DNA of 64,000 nt from DATLMR01 sp035634255 (GTDB taxonomy: Bacteria; Acidobacteriota; Blastocatellia; UBA7656): NCBI GenBank assembly GCA_035634255.1, contig DASQDI010000141.1, positions 17,224 through 81,223 of the forward strand, given 5' to 3'. Positions within the stretch are counted from its first letter, which is position 1. Every line of letters starts with the position of its first letter. A program made the translations under genes and the position numbers. The notes beneath the pieces were generated by a model, which searched no databases, was not told the origin of the DNA, and worked only from the letters and a program-made list of their open reading frames with translations. This document shows, piece by piece, positions 50,092-58,418 of this stretch.

Positions 50092-52341
50092 TCAGCGCGC
50101 GCCTTTGTATAACGAAGTCTTCATCCTCACGGAGGGGTTCCACCGCTCGCCGCTGTAGCGGGAGAGAGCGTCTCCCAGGCTCGGGAGCAAGTGCCCTCGC
50201 TCGCTGGCGAGAACGCCGTAAAGCGGGCGCGGCGCGGCGAGACCCAACGACCTCGTGGGCTGTCCTTCCACGAGGGACGGCTCCAGGTCGTGCATCTTCG
50301 CGACCGTGCGCGCCAGTTCCGCCCACGTGGCCTGCCCGGAGTTGGCGAGATGCCAGATGCCTCTTTCGCCATCTATCAAAAGGTCGAGGCTCGCATGCAC
50401 CAGGTCCGGCACATAAGTGGGCGACACGAACACGTCATCGGCGGCGGTAAATTTTCGCCCGCCCGATATCGTGGAGAGCGCGACGCTGACGAAGTTGTAC
50501 TCGTCCCACGGCCCGAAGAAGGCGCTGGTCCGTATCACCAGTGATGAAGGCAGGACTTCGAGGACCCTCTGCTCCGCCTCCGCTTTGCTCTTCCCATAAA
50601 CGTTCAACGGGGCGACAGGGTCGCTCTCGACGTAAGGCTCCCTCTTCGACCCGTCGAAGACTAGGTCGGACGAGAAGGTGAGCAACTGAGCGCCGTGGCG
50701 CGCGCACGCGGCGGCCAGTATCTCAGGCCCATAGGTGTTCTCGCGGTAGCAGGCGGACGCTTCCTGCTCGGCCTGGTCGACTCGGACGTACCCCGCGGCG
50801 TTGACCACGGCCCACGGATTCAGCCCGCTCATGATCGCTTCGACCGAGTCGCGCTCGGCTATGTCCATCTCTTTGCGGGTCAGAAGCCTGTATGGGATGC
50901 CGCGGAAATGGCATATGCGCGCGAAGGCATAGCCCAGGGTCCCGGTCGCCCCGGTAATTACCAGAGGGCGCGCGGCCCCCCTTCTCATATCTCGCCTCGG
51001 CCGTTCCGAAGTGTGGGAGTAGGGCCTTTCGGGGTTCGGCAGGTAGTGCAGCCTGTCGAGCCTGTGCCACCAGCCCGGCGCTTCGAGTAGAGGGTGGTCA
51101 TGCGCGCCCCTGGTCACCAGGTCTCTCGCCATTCGGGCCAGGGCGGTGGGCCGCGGGCGAGGCCCCCGAAGGTCGAAAGCTCCCGGCTCGTAATGGCCGT
51201 TCGCGCAGGTCAGGAGTTGATTCCAATCGTACGAGCCGAGCAAAGACCAGACCGTGACGGCGCGCAGGTCCACCCCCGACTCCTTCAATTCGCAGGCGGC
51301 CGTCCACACCTCTTTCAGCCATCTCAACTGCTCTTCGCGAGTACAGCCGAGGTGCGCCTCGGTGATGGCGAGAGGGAGCTTGTAACGGTCCCACGCCTCC
51401 TGAAGTAATCTGCGCGGGCCCGCTAGCCCTTCCGCAAGCACCCTCACCGCCTCCACGTCGGCATACCTATGCTTCCCGTTGCCGCCATGCGTGGCGTTCG
51501 GGTAGCGGTCCAACCGCTCGTCGAGGAAGCGCTCGCTGGTGATGTAGTAATTGATTCCCATCACGGTCGGCGGGCATGGGTTTTCCGCGAACCAGCCCAA
51601 TTCGCCCTTAGAAATCCCGAGTTGTTTGAGGTAGTCCCAGAGAGGGTGGTCTTCAGTCACGCGGCCCGAAAGCAGGTCGAAGGAGAGCCACCGCCGCTCG
51701 TTCTCGAAATCCGCCTGATACGAGAGCCTCGGGGTGCTGAAGCATTTACCCAGGTCCTCGGTCTGTATGAGCTGCGCGGTCGGGTTGACCTCGCGGATGG
51801 CCCGCATCGCGAGCGCGACGGCTTTACATTGCGTGAGCAACCCGCGCGCGAAGGTAAGGGCGTCCTGCCCGTGAGGGTACCAGTGACCGTATAGCCCGCT
51901 GAACCGCGCCGTGGTCAACGGCTCGTTTATCGGGGTGTAGCTGCGCACCCACGGGTAACGCCGGGCGACGGAGGCGGCGAACGTCGCGAGCTTTTCCGGG
52001 AATCGCGGGTCGATCAAACTCGTGTAACGGGGCCCGCTGCCGTGATGAACCAGCCCTACTATCGGGACGAGCCTCAACTCACGCAAGCGCGCGAGCCGCG
52101 CGTCGGCCCAGGACCAGTCCGGCTCGCCCGTCTCCGTTGGGGCAACCTGCTCCCATAGCACCGGGTAGCGGATCGCCCGGATGCCCAAACCCGCGAAGAG
52201 GTCCAGGTCTTCTATTCTCTTGTTATGCCCGCTCGATTCGAGCTGATTATAGTAGTCATCTCTCACGCGGACAGTGCTGCACTCTACCCCGCCCCATAAT
52301 TCCGGGCGGGATTCGACAGAGCGAAATTGTTTAACTCTCAT
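50092..52341 (-). CDS. Fused GH1-like glycosidase and RmlD-like sugar reductase
   Basis: The 749-residue protein has an N-terminal GH1 barrel (about 1-420) with acid/base Glu140 in YTPINEPLTT and nucleophile Glu328 in LAITEAHLG, both present. It is fused to a short-chain reductase (about 450-740) of the dTDP-4-dehydrorhamnose reductase type with the NAD motif VITGATGTLGYAF, the SSDLVFDG turn and the YGKSK catalytic motif. Such a fusion is known from a few phyla, with a role suggested in exopolysaccharide metabolism. Together the two activities may reshape a deoxysugar-containing glycan. The single long frame without frameshifts argues the fusion is real. It converges on the ligase gene. Confidence 0.85.
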   Translation of the reverse strand: MRVKQFRSVESRPELWGGVECSTVRVRDDYYNQLESSGHNKRIEDLDLFAGLGIRAIRYPVLWEQVAPTETGEPDWSWADARLARLRELRLVPIVGLVHHGSGPRYTSLIDPRFPEKLATFAASVARRYPWVRSYTPINEPLTTARFSGLYGHWYPHGQDALTFARGLLTQCKAVALAMRAIREVNPTAQLIQTEDLGKCFSTPRLSYQADFENERRWLSFDLLSGRVTEDHPLWDYLKQLGISKGELGWFAENPCPPTVMGINYYITSERFLDERLDRYPNATHGGNGKHRYADVEAVRVLAEGLAGPRRLLQEAWDRYKLPLAITEAHLGCTREEQLRWLKEVWTAACELKESGVDLRAVTVWSLLGSYDWNQLLTCANGHYEPGAFDLRGPRPRPTALARMARDLVTRGAHDHPLLEAPGWWHRLDRLHYLPNPERPYSHTSERPRRDMRRGAARPLVITGATGTLGYAFARICHFRGIPYRLLTRKEMDIAERDSVEAIMSGLNPWAVVNAAGYVRVDQAEQEASACYRENTYGPEILAAACARHGAQLLTFSSDLVFDGSKREPYVESDPVAPLNVYGKSKAEAEQRVLEVLPSSLVIRTSAFFGPWDEYNFVSVALSTISGGRKFTAADDVFVSPTYVPDLVHASLDLLIDGERGIWHLANSGQATWAELARTVAKMHDLEPSLVEGQPTRSLGLAAPRPLYGVLASERGHLLPSLGDALSRYSGERWNPSVRMKTSLYKGAR

Positions 52342-52867
52342 TTATTAACCGTAACGGAATCCTTCGTGATAAATGCGGAGCGTCCCTGCTCGGAAGCATT
52401 AGTAGAAGCCATGTCATTAGACAACGGTTACTTCATACCCCTGCCAGAGCAATAAAGAGGCCAGACTTATTCCCCCCGCCGGTAGAGGCTACAGGCCCAT
52501 TGTGTGGCTAAAAAGTTTGACAGCTTTGCCGCCCTGCTCGCGAAATTTTCCCAATCGAAGAAGGCGACAGCCGGGGCGAAATACTCGTAGCCCAATAAAA
52601 TAGCTCGCCCGATCCGTAACCCGGCCGGTCGGGATCGGTCGGGGCATGTAGAGGGGGGTTACGAATCAGAAGCCGTTCCGCCCCGAGTGAACGGAGACTT
52701 ACACAAGGCGGATGTGGACAAGGATGCAGCATCGGTGAGAAGAAAAGGCCGCCGTGCGCTCCGGTCCTCGCCGCATGCGGCGAGCAATGAATCTGCATGC
52801 CGATTGCATTACTGTAAATTGAAACCTCTCTTTCGGGCGCTTAAAGCGAGAGGGCGCGAGAAGCATT
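52342..52867 (+). other. Gene-free stretch between the GH1-RmlD and iadA genes
   Basis: No gene is seen in these 526 bases. It holds the divergent promoters of both neighbours, an 18-bp perfect palindrome at 52767-52784 (CTCGCCGCATGCGGCGAG), and an AT-richer area near 52795-52825. No clear -35/-10 pair was found for iadA. Confidence 0.4.
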
Positions 52868-54016
52868 ATGCTGACGCTGGTTGAAAACGGTGAGGTCTAC
52901 TCGCCCGAGACTCTGGGGCGACACGACCTCCTGATAGTTAACGACCGCATAGTAATGATCGGGGAGGTGAACAGGCGAAGCATAAAGGCGCTCGGCCTGG
53001 ATCTCAAAGTGATAGACGCGGCAGGCTGTGTCGTAACGCCCGGTTTTATTGACCCCCACGAGCACCTTCTGGGCGGGAGCGGGGAGGGAGGGTTCAGCAC
53101 TCAAACGCCCGAGATCAACCTCGGCGAGATCGTCACCGCGGGCATTACTACAGTCGTAGGCGCTCTGGGTGTCGACACCACCACGAAGACCATGTCCGGT
53201 CTGCTCGCGAAGGCCAAGGCGCTAAGGGAAGAGGGCATGACGGCTTTCGTATGGACCGGGGGCTACAACGTCCCCCCGAGCTCGATCACCGATTCGGTGC
53301 GTAGCGACATTATGTACATCGCGGAAGTGATCGGCGCGGGCGAGGTCGCCATCTCCGACGAGCGCTCGACCGACCCGACGCCGCGTGAACTCGCGCGTCT
53401 GGTCAGCGACGCATACGTGGGCGGCATGTTGAGCAACAAAGCGGGCGTGACGCATTTCCATGTCGGTGACAAAGAAGAGCGGTTAAAGCCTCTGAGGAGG
53501 TTGGTGGAGGACTTCGGAGTTCGGCCGGGCCTGCTCTACCCGACGCATGTCGGGCGTGACGAGGGCCTGATGCGGGAAGCCATCGATTTGAGCGCGGGCG
53601 GCATGTTCGTGGACGTGGATACGGTCGAGGAAGACCTGCCCAAGTGGCTGCGATTTTACCTCGATAATGGCGGCGACCCGGAGAGGCTGACGGCCTCCTC
53701 GGATGCCTCCATCACTTCGCCGCGCAACCTCTTCGCCCAGGTCAGGGCGTGTATTGTCGAGCACGGCTTCGCGATTGAGCGAGTGCTGCCGGTCGTCACC
53801 CGCAACACCTCCGAAGTCCTCAAACTCGGGTCGAAGGGTCGGCTCGAAGCTGGTAAAGACGCGGACGTGCTCGTGCTGCGTAAGAATGCATTCGAGATCA
53901 AAGACGTTATCGTCGGGGGAAAGCACATGGTGGAAGATGGGCGCTTTATCGCGAGCGAAAGATTTCTGGAACGGAGCAACCGGCGGGTTTCTCTGCGGGG
54001 CGAACGGCTCCGGTGA
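52868..54016 (+). CDS. iadA: Isoaspartyl dipeptidase (beta-aspartyl-peptidase), IadA-like
   Basis: The 382-residue amidohydrolase of the M38 group carries TPGFIDPHEHLLGGSGEGGF with the HxH metal site and the IadA-specific GGSGEGG loop. THFHVGDKEERL holds a metal His, and TASSDASITSPRNLF the conserved Asp. It splits beta-Asp-Xaa dipeptides in the cytoplasm. Next to cyanophycinase and cyanophycin synthetase it would split beta-Asp-Arg, the last step of cyanophycin use. It is first in a run of three genes; cphB starts 29 bases after its stop. Length is normal. Confidence 0.88.
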   Translation: MLTLVENGEVYSPETLGRHDLLIVNDRIVMIGEVNRRSIKALGLDLKVIDAAGCVVTPGFIDPHEHLLGGSGEGGFSTQTPEINLGEIVTAGITTVVGALGVDTTTKTMSGLLAKAKALREEGMTAFVWTGGYNVPPSSITDSVRSDIMYIAEVIGAGEVAISDERSTDPTPRELARLVSDAYVGGMLSNKAGVTHFHVGDKEERLKPLRRLVEDFGVRPGLLYPTHVGRDEGLMREAIDLSAGGMFVDVDTVEEDLPKWLRFYLDNGGDPERLTASSDASITSPRNLFAQVRACIVEHGFAIERVLPVVTRNTSEVLKLGSKGRLEAGKDADVLVLRKNAFEIKDVIVGGKHMVEDGRFIASERFLERSNRRVSLRGERLR

Positions 54017-54045
54017 GAGGCCGGCGAGTTGAAGGAGAGACTGGC

Positions 54046-54882
54046 ATGGCAAATAAAAGCGACCGGACTTTAATTGTCATCGGCGGGCATGAGGACAAGA
54101 TAGGCGATAAGATCATCCTGAAAGAGGTTGCTCGAAGAGTGGGCTCGGGCAAGCTGGTCGTGACGACCGTAGCCTCCAAGCAGCCGGACGGGCTGTTTGA
54201 AGAGTACGAGCGCATCTTCCGTAACATAGGCATAAAGCACCTCGCGAAGCTGGGGATTAAGGACCGCTCGGAGGCGGTTGACGAGAGGAAGGCTCGCATT
54301 CTGGATGACGCTAACGCCGTCTTCTTCACGGGCGGGGACCAGCTCAAGATCACTAGCCAGATCGGCGACTCGCTCGTCTTCAGGCGGGTCATGGAGATTT
54401 ATGAGGCGGGCGGAGTCGTCGCGGGGACGAGCGCGGGCGCGTCCGTGATGTGCGAGACGATGATCGTGAACGGCAAGAACGAAAAGTCGCACCGTGTAGA
54501 AGACTCTATGGGGCTCGCGCCGGGCCTCGGCCTGATCGGAGGCGTCATCATAGACCAGCACTTCGCGGAGCGCGGGCGGATGGGCCGTCTGCTCGGCGCG
54601 ATTGCTCAGAACCCTAAGAACGTCGGCGTCGGCATAGACGAGGACACCGCCATAGTGATCGAGCGCGAGCAGAGCTTCTACGTGCTTGGGAGCGGGGCCG
54701 TCTACGTGGTGGATGGCGAGGGCATAACCTATTCGAACATGGCCGAAGATGAAGCCGATAAGACCGTATCCATGTACGACGTGACGCTGCACGTCTTGAG
54801 CGAAGGCGACAAGTTCGACCTTACGGCCCGCAGGCCCGAGAAGCTGAAGGGCCGCGCGGCGGAGGTGTTGGCCGACAAGTGA
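54046..54882 (+). CDS. cphB: Cyanophycinase
   Basis: The 278-residue S51-family serine peptidase carries GVVAGTSAGASVMCE with the nucleophile Ser near residue 129, GLIGGVIIDQHFAERGR with His and other active-site residues, and GVGIDEDTAIVIE. It releases beta-Asp-Arg dipeptides from the storage polymer cyanophycin. The ATG at 54046 has GAAGGAGAGA upstream. It stands between the dipeptidase and the synthetase genes, which confirms the pathway. No signal peptide, so it acts in the cytoplasm. Confidence 0.95.
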   Translation: MANKSDRTLIVIGGHEDKIGDKIILKEVARRVGSGKLVVTTVASKQPDGLFEEYERIFRNIGIKHLAKLGIKDRSEAVDERKARILDDANAVFFTGGDQLKITSQIGDSLVFRRVMEIYEAGGVVAGTSAGASVMCETMIVNGKNEKSHRVEDSMGLAPGLGLIGGVIIDQHFAERGRMGRLLGAIAQNPKNVGVGIDEDTAIVIEREQSFYVLGSGAVYVVDGEGITYSNMAEDEADKTVSMYDVTLHVLSEGDKFDLTARRPEKLKGRAAEVLADK

Positions 54883-54931
54883 GGCTCAAATCTAAAGCCC
54901 GAGTCGATGCGACGTGCGAGAGGGGTGAGGG

Positions 54932-57595
54932 GTGAAAATTCTATCTTTTCGAACTCTGCCGGGGCCTAATGTCTACAGCCATCAGCCCATGATCGTGATG
55001 AGGCTCGACCTCGAAGGGCTGACGGGGAAGGAGAGCTATGAGGTCGCGGGCTTCACCGACCGCCTGCTCGACCTCCTGCCGGGCCTCCGGGACCACCACT
55101 GCTCTAAGGGCAGGCCGGGCGGGTTCGTCGAGCGCCTGCATGATGGCACGTACTTCGGACACACCGTCGAGCACGTTGCCCTTGAGCTTACCGTGCTCGC
55201 GGACATAGCGACCGCCCACGGTAAGACGCGGGTGGACCGAGCGCCGAACATCTACAACGTGGCAATCGAGTATAAGGCCGAGCAGTCCACGCGCTACCTT
55301 CTCGCGACCGCCGTCGAGCTAGTCGAAGCCCTCGTGAAGGGCGAGCCTTTCCCGCTCGGGGAGAGGGTGAGAGAGGCGAAGTCCATTGCCGCCGAGACGG
55401 AACTCGGCCCGAGCGCCCGCAGCATTGTCGAAGCCGCCGCCCGCCGCGGCATCCCTTGGGCGCGCCTGAATGAAGACAGCCTCGTGCAACTCGGGTACGG
55501 TAAAAACCGGCGGCTCATCCAGGCCGCGATGACCGACCGTACGAGCAGCATCGCCGTGGAAATCGCCGGCGATAAAGACCTGACGAAATCGCTCCTTGAG
55601 CGCGCCTCGGTCCCGGTCCCGAGGGGCTTGATCGTCAGGACGGCCGACGAAGCCGTGGCCGCTATGGAAGAGATCGGCCCGCCCGTCGTCGTCAAGCCGC
55701 TCGATGGGAGGCAGGGCAAAGGTGTGTCGATCAACTTAACGACCGCCGAAGAGGTGATAGCCGCCTTTCAGTCCGCCATCGAGTTTTCGCGAGAAATTCT
55801 CGTGGAGGAATTACTCCAAGGTAACAACTACCGGGTGCTGGTCGTGAATGGGAAGACGGTCGCCGCGAGCGAGCGCTTGCCTTGCCACGTAGTCGGTGAC
55901 GGGGAGCACACGGTGGCGGAGCTGATCGAGCTTGAGAATCAAAACCCTCTGCGGGGTGAAGGGCATGAAAAGCCCCTCACTCAGATCAGAACGGACCCGA
56001 TCCTGCACGCCTTCCTGCGCAAAGAAGGCATAACGCTCCAGGACGTGCCCGAGGCCGGGGCGTGCGTGATGCTCTGCGCCGGCATGAACCTCTCCACGGG
56101 AGGCACCGCGAGGGACGTGACCGGCGAGGTCCACCCGCAGGTCCGCCGCCTCTCTGAGAGGGCGGCGCGGGCCGTCGGCCTCGACATCTGCGGGATCGAC
56201 CTAGTCATGAAAGACATATCGAAGCCGCTCGGCGAAAGCGGGGGGGGCGTGATCGAGGCCAACGCCGCGCCGGGGCTCAGGATGCACCTGTTCCCGAACG
56301 AAGGTGAGCCCCGCGATGTCGGGGCGGCCATCGTCGAGGGCCTCTACCCCGAAGGCTCTCCGGCGAGGATACCGATAATCTCCATAACAGGCACGAACGG
56401 GAAGACGACCGTCACCCGGATGATCGGCCACGCGCTCGGAGCCTCGGGCCTCACGGTCGGGATGACCACGACGGACGGCATATGGATCGGGGGCTACCCG
56501 ATAATCGAAGGCGACACGACGGGGCCGATCTCGGCGAGGACGGTTCTGTCGGACGCGTCGGTCGAAGTCGCCGTGCTCGAAACGGCTCGCGGAGGCATCG
56601 TGAGGCGGGGGCTGGGGTACGACTGGTCCGACATCTCGGTCATGACAAACGTCAGGCCGGATCACCTGGGGCAGGACGGCATGGAAGATGTCGATGATCT
56701 GCTGCACATCAAGTCGCTCGTGGCAGAGCGAGTGAGGGGGGGCGGGACGCTCATACTCAACGCGGACGACGAGCGCCTCGCGCGGTTGACCGAGCTTGAT
56801 CGGGTCGGGCGCATGCCGAAAACGATAGTCTACTTTTCTCTAGCTTCCGACAACCCGGTCGTCAAAAGTCATACCGCCGCCGGGCACGCGGCTTACTTCG
56901 TGAGAGGCGGCTCGATTATCGAGGCGGCCGGCCGTTACGAGAGGGAGATGGCCCGAGTGTCGGACCTGCCCGTGACGATGCAGGGCACGGCCGAGTATCA
57001 GACCGCAAACGTCCTGGCCGCCATCGCCGCATGTCGCGCTTACGGGCTGCCGGGCGACCCGACCGTGGGCGCGATGAAGAGCTTCAGCAACGCCGAGCAC
57101 AACCCCGGCAGGAGCAACCTGTATCGCGCCGGCGGCGGCGGCTACGTGCTCGTCGACTACGGACACAACCCCGACGCTTTCGGCGCGGTCGCGCGGGCGG
57201 CGGCGCTCTGGAAGGGGCGGCGGGTCACCGCAATCGTCGGCGTGCCAGGCGACAGAAGGGACGACTTGATCGAGGCGTCGGGGCGCGCGGCGGCCAGGGG
57301 CTTTCATCGGGTAATCATTAAGGAAGACAGAGACCTGAGAGGCCGGGATAAGGGCGAGGTGGCGGGGCTGCTGTGCAGGGTCGTGAACGAGCAAGCGCCT
57401 GACCGCGAGTGCCTCGTCGTGCCCGACGAAGTCGAGGCGCTCGATGGCGAACTTCGGCGGCTCGGGGAAGGGGAGATACTCGTAGTCTTCTACGACAAGC
57501 TAGGGCCGATTCTGGCGACCCTGGAAAAGCATGGCGTTTTAGCCGTCCGGTCCATCGAAGGCTCACAGCAATCGAGTCTGACGGGCGCGGCCTGA
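54932..57595 (+). CDS. cphA: Cyanophycin synthetase
   Basis: The 887-residue ATP-dependent enzyme adds Asp and Arg to the cyanophycin chain. It has an N-terminal domain (about 1-160), an ATP-grasp domain (about 210-470; KPLDGRQGKGVSINL, LVEELLQGNNYRVLV, GVIEANAAPGLRMHL) and a Mur-ligase domain with the P-loop SITGTNGKTTVTRMIG near residues 485-500 and the C-terminal VDYGHNPDAF. All three are standard for CphA. The start is GTG at 54932 with GAGGGGTGAGG upstream. It is the third gene of the cluster. A 51-residue membrane protein gene follows. Confidence 0.97.
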   Translation: MKILSFRTLPGPNVYSHQPMIVMRLDLEGLTGKESYEVAGFTDRLLDLLPGLRDHHCSKGRPGGFVERLHDGTYFGHTVEHVALELTVLADIATAHGKTRVDRAPNIYNVAIEYKAEQSTRYLLATAVELVEALVKGEPFPLGERVREAKSIAAETELGPSARSIVEAAARRGIPWARLNEDSLVQLGYGKNRRLIQAAMTDRTSSIAVEIAGDKDLTKSLLERASVPVPRGLIVRTADEAVAAMEEIGPPVVVKPLDGRQGKGVSINLTTAEEVIAAFQSAIEFSREILVEELLQGNNYRVLVVNGKTVAASERLPCHVVGDGEHTVAELIELENQNPLRGEGHEKPLTQIRTDPILHAFLRKEGITLQDVPEAGACVMLCAGMNLSTGGTARDVTGEVHPQVRRLSERAARAVGLDICGIDLVMKDISKPLGESGGGVIEANAAPGLRMHLFPNEGEPRDVGAAIVEGLYPEGSPARIPIISITGTNGKTTVTRMIGHALGASGLTVGMTTTDGIWIGGYPIIEGDTTGPISARTVLSDASVEVAVLETARGGIVRRGLGYDWSDISVMTNVRPDHLGQDGMEDVDDLLHIKSLVAERVRGGGTLILNADDERLARLTELDRVGRMPKTIVYFSLASDNPVVKSHTAAGHAAYFVRGGSIIEAAGRYEREMARVSDLPVTMQGTAEYQTANVLAAIAACRAYGLPGDPTVGAMKSFSNAEHNPGRSNLYRAGGGGYVLVDYGHNPDAFGAVARAAALWKGRRVTAIVGVPGDRRDDLIEASGRAAARGFHRVIIKEDRDLRGRDKGEVAGLLCRVVNEQAPDRECLVVPDEVEALDGELRRLGEGEILVVFYDKLGPILATLEKHGVLAVRSIEGSQQSSLTGAA

Positions 57596-57652
57596 GGTCA
57601 GGCGGAAGATTAGTAGCGCCACTCCGAGGTAATAATTCAGTCCGGGTTAATA

Positions 57653-57808
57653 ATGGGGGCGAGCAAAGCCGAGCGGATGAAGCCGAGCGAGCCTAGAGAG
57701 GTGGGCGCGGCGAGGATCATAAGAAGGCCGGGGAGCCTCGCATGGATCATATCGCTTTGCCTGCTCCTATTCTTTATCGTTATTTTCGTCTTCCTCTTTA
57801 TTCTGTAG
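57653..57808 (+). CDS. Small single-pass membrane protein (51 residues)
   Basis: A short open frame downstream of cphA encodes a basic N-terminal half (MGASKAERMKPSEPREVGAA) and one very hydrophobic C-terminal helix (LAWIISLCLLLFFIVIFVFL). It would be a tail-anchored small membrane protein. There is no strong ribosome site (weak purines only), so the assignment rests on composition and on the frame being clean. It might be a partner of the cyanophycin genes, but nothing in the sequence shows that. Confidence 0.45.
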   Translation: MGASKAERMKPSEPREVGAARIIRRPGSLAWIISLCLLLFFIVIFVFLFIL

Positions 57809-57898
57809 AGGGCCCCTCCTCACCTTAAATGCAGCCCGCTTCCTTACTACTATCTCCACTCCTTCAGGATTCGATCACTAAAGATCAGGTGAAAGTGC

Positions 57899-57927
57899 TT
57901 GACAAGGCCGGGGAAAATCCATAGTAT
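57899..57927 (+). promoter_or_regulatory. Consensus-like sigma-70 promoter of the iron locus
   Basis: TTGACA (57899-57904) and TAGTAT (57922-57927) are 17 bases apart. Transcription would start near 57934, directly at the Fur-type palindrome, which is the usual place for iron repression. The 57809-57898 stretch before it shows no gene. Confidence 0.7.
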
Positions 57928-57934
57928 CAGCCTT

Positions 57935-57953
57935 CTTGAAAATGATTTTCAAG
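57935..57953 (+). promoter_or_regulatory. Fur-box-like operator
   Basis: CTTGAAAATGATTTTCAAG is a perfect 9-1-9 palindrome that resembles the Fur consensus GATAATGATAATCATTATC in its AATGATTTTC core. It overlaps the predicted transcription start and precedes a TonB siderophore receptor, so iron-dependent repression is the likely role. Confidence 0.7.
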
Positions 57954-58031
57954 TTCTCAAAGTTGGCGCGAATCGTATGAGCGCCTGACTTTCTTTTTCG
58001 TAAGGTAGTAAAGAGGTGATCAGTGGTAGCG

Positions 58032-58066
58032 AAAAGCCTCCAGCGGGGATACGCTGAAGGCTTTTG
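58032..58066 (+). terminator. Intrinsic terminator in the TonB-receptor leader
   Basis: AAAAGCCT-C-CAGCG pairs with CGCTG-A-AGGCTTTT (58032-58045 with 58052-58065), with one mismatch and a 6-base loop. With the promoter at 57899-57927 it bounds a transcript of about 130 bases. It might be an iron-regulated small RNA or an attenuator. No gene is seen from 58067 to 58418. Confidence 0.55.
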
Positions 58067-58418
58067 GTGCAACGACCAGCCGGTCCGTATTGGGAACATG
58101 ACAGGCGGCGTGCGGAGCCATCCTAGCACACGGCCGCCGGAAACGCACACGCCGGACTCCGTCCGGGAGAGCCGCGTGGCCACAGGAGGCTTCGATATGT
58201 CTTACAATCCCACGCCCTGAACAGAACCACACTCCCAAAGCTTTCCCGGGCTTTCGGTCCGGTCTTACCGAGTATTTCGCTCCATGATTTTCGGGTGAAG
58301 CGAAGGTCGGGCGCGTCTCTCGATGGCGCATTGAATGATGCATCTCATCGCGCGATTTCAGAGGGCCGCCCGCTCATTAAACCCATTCTCCATTCCGCGA
58401 GGAGGCAGGGCGATTAAG

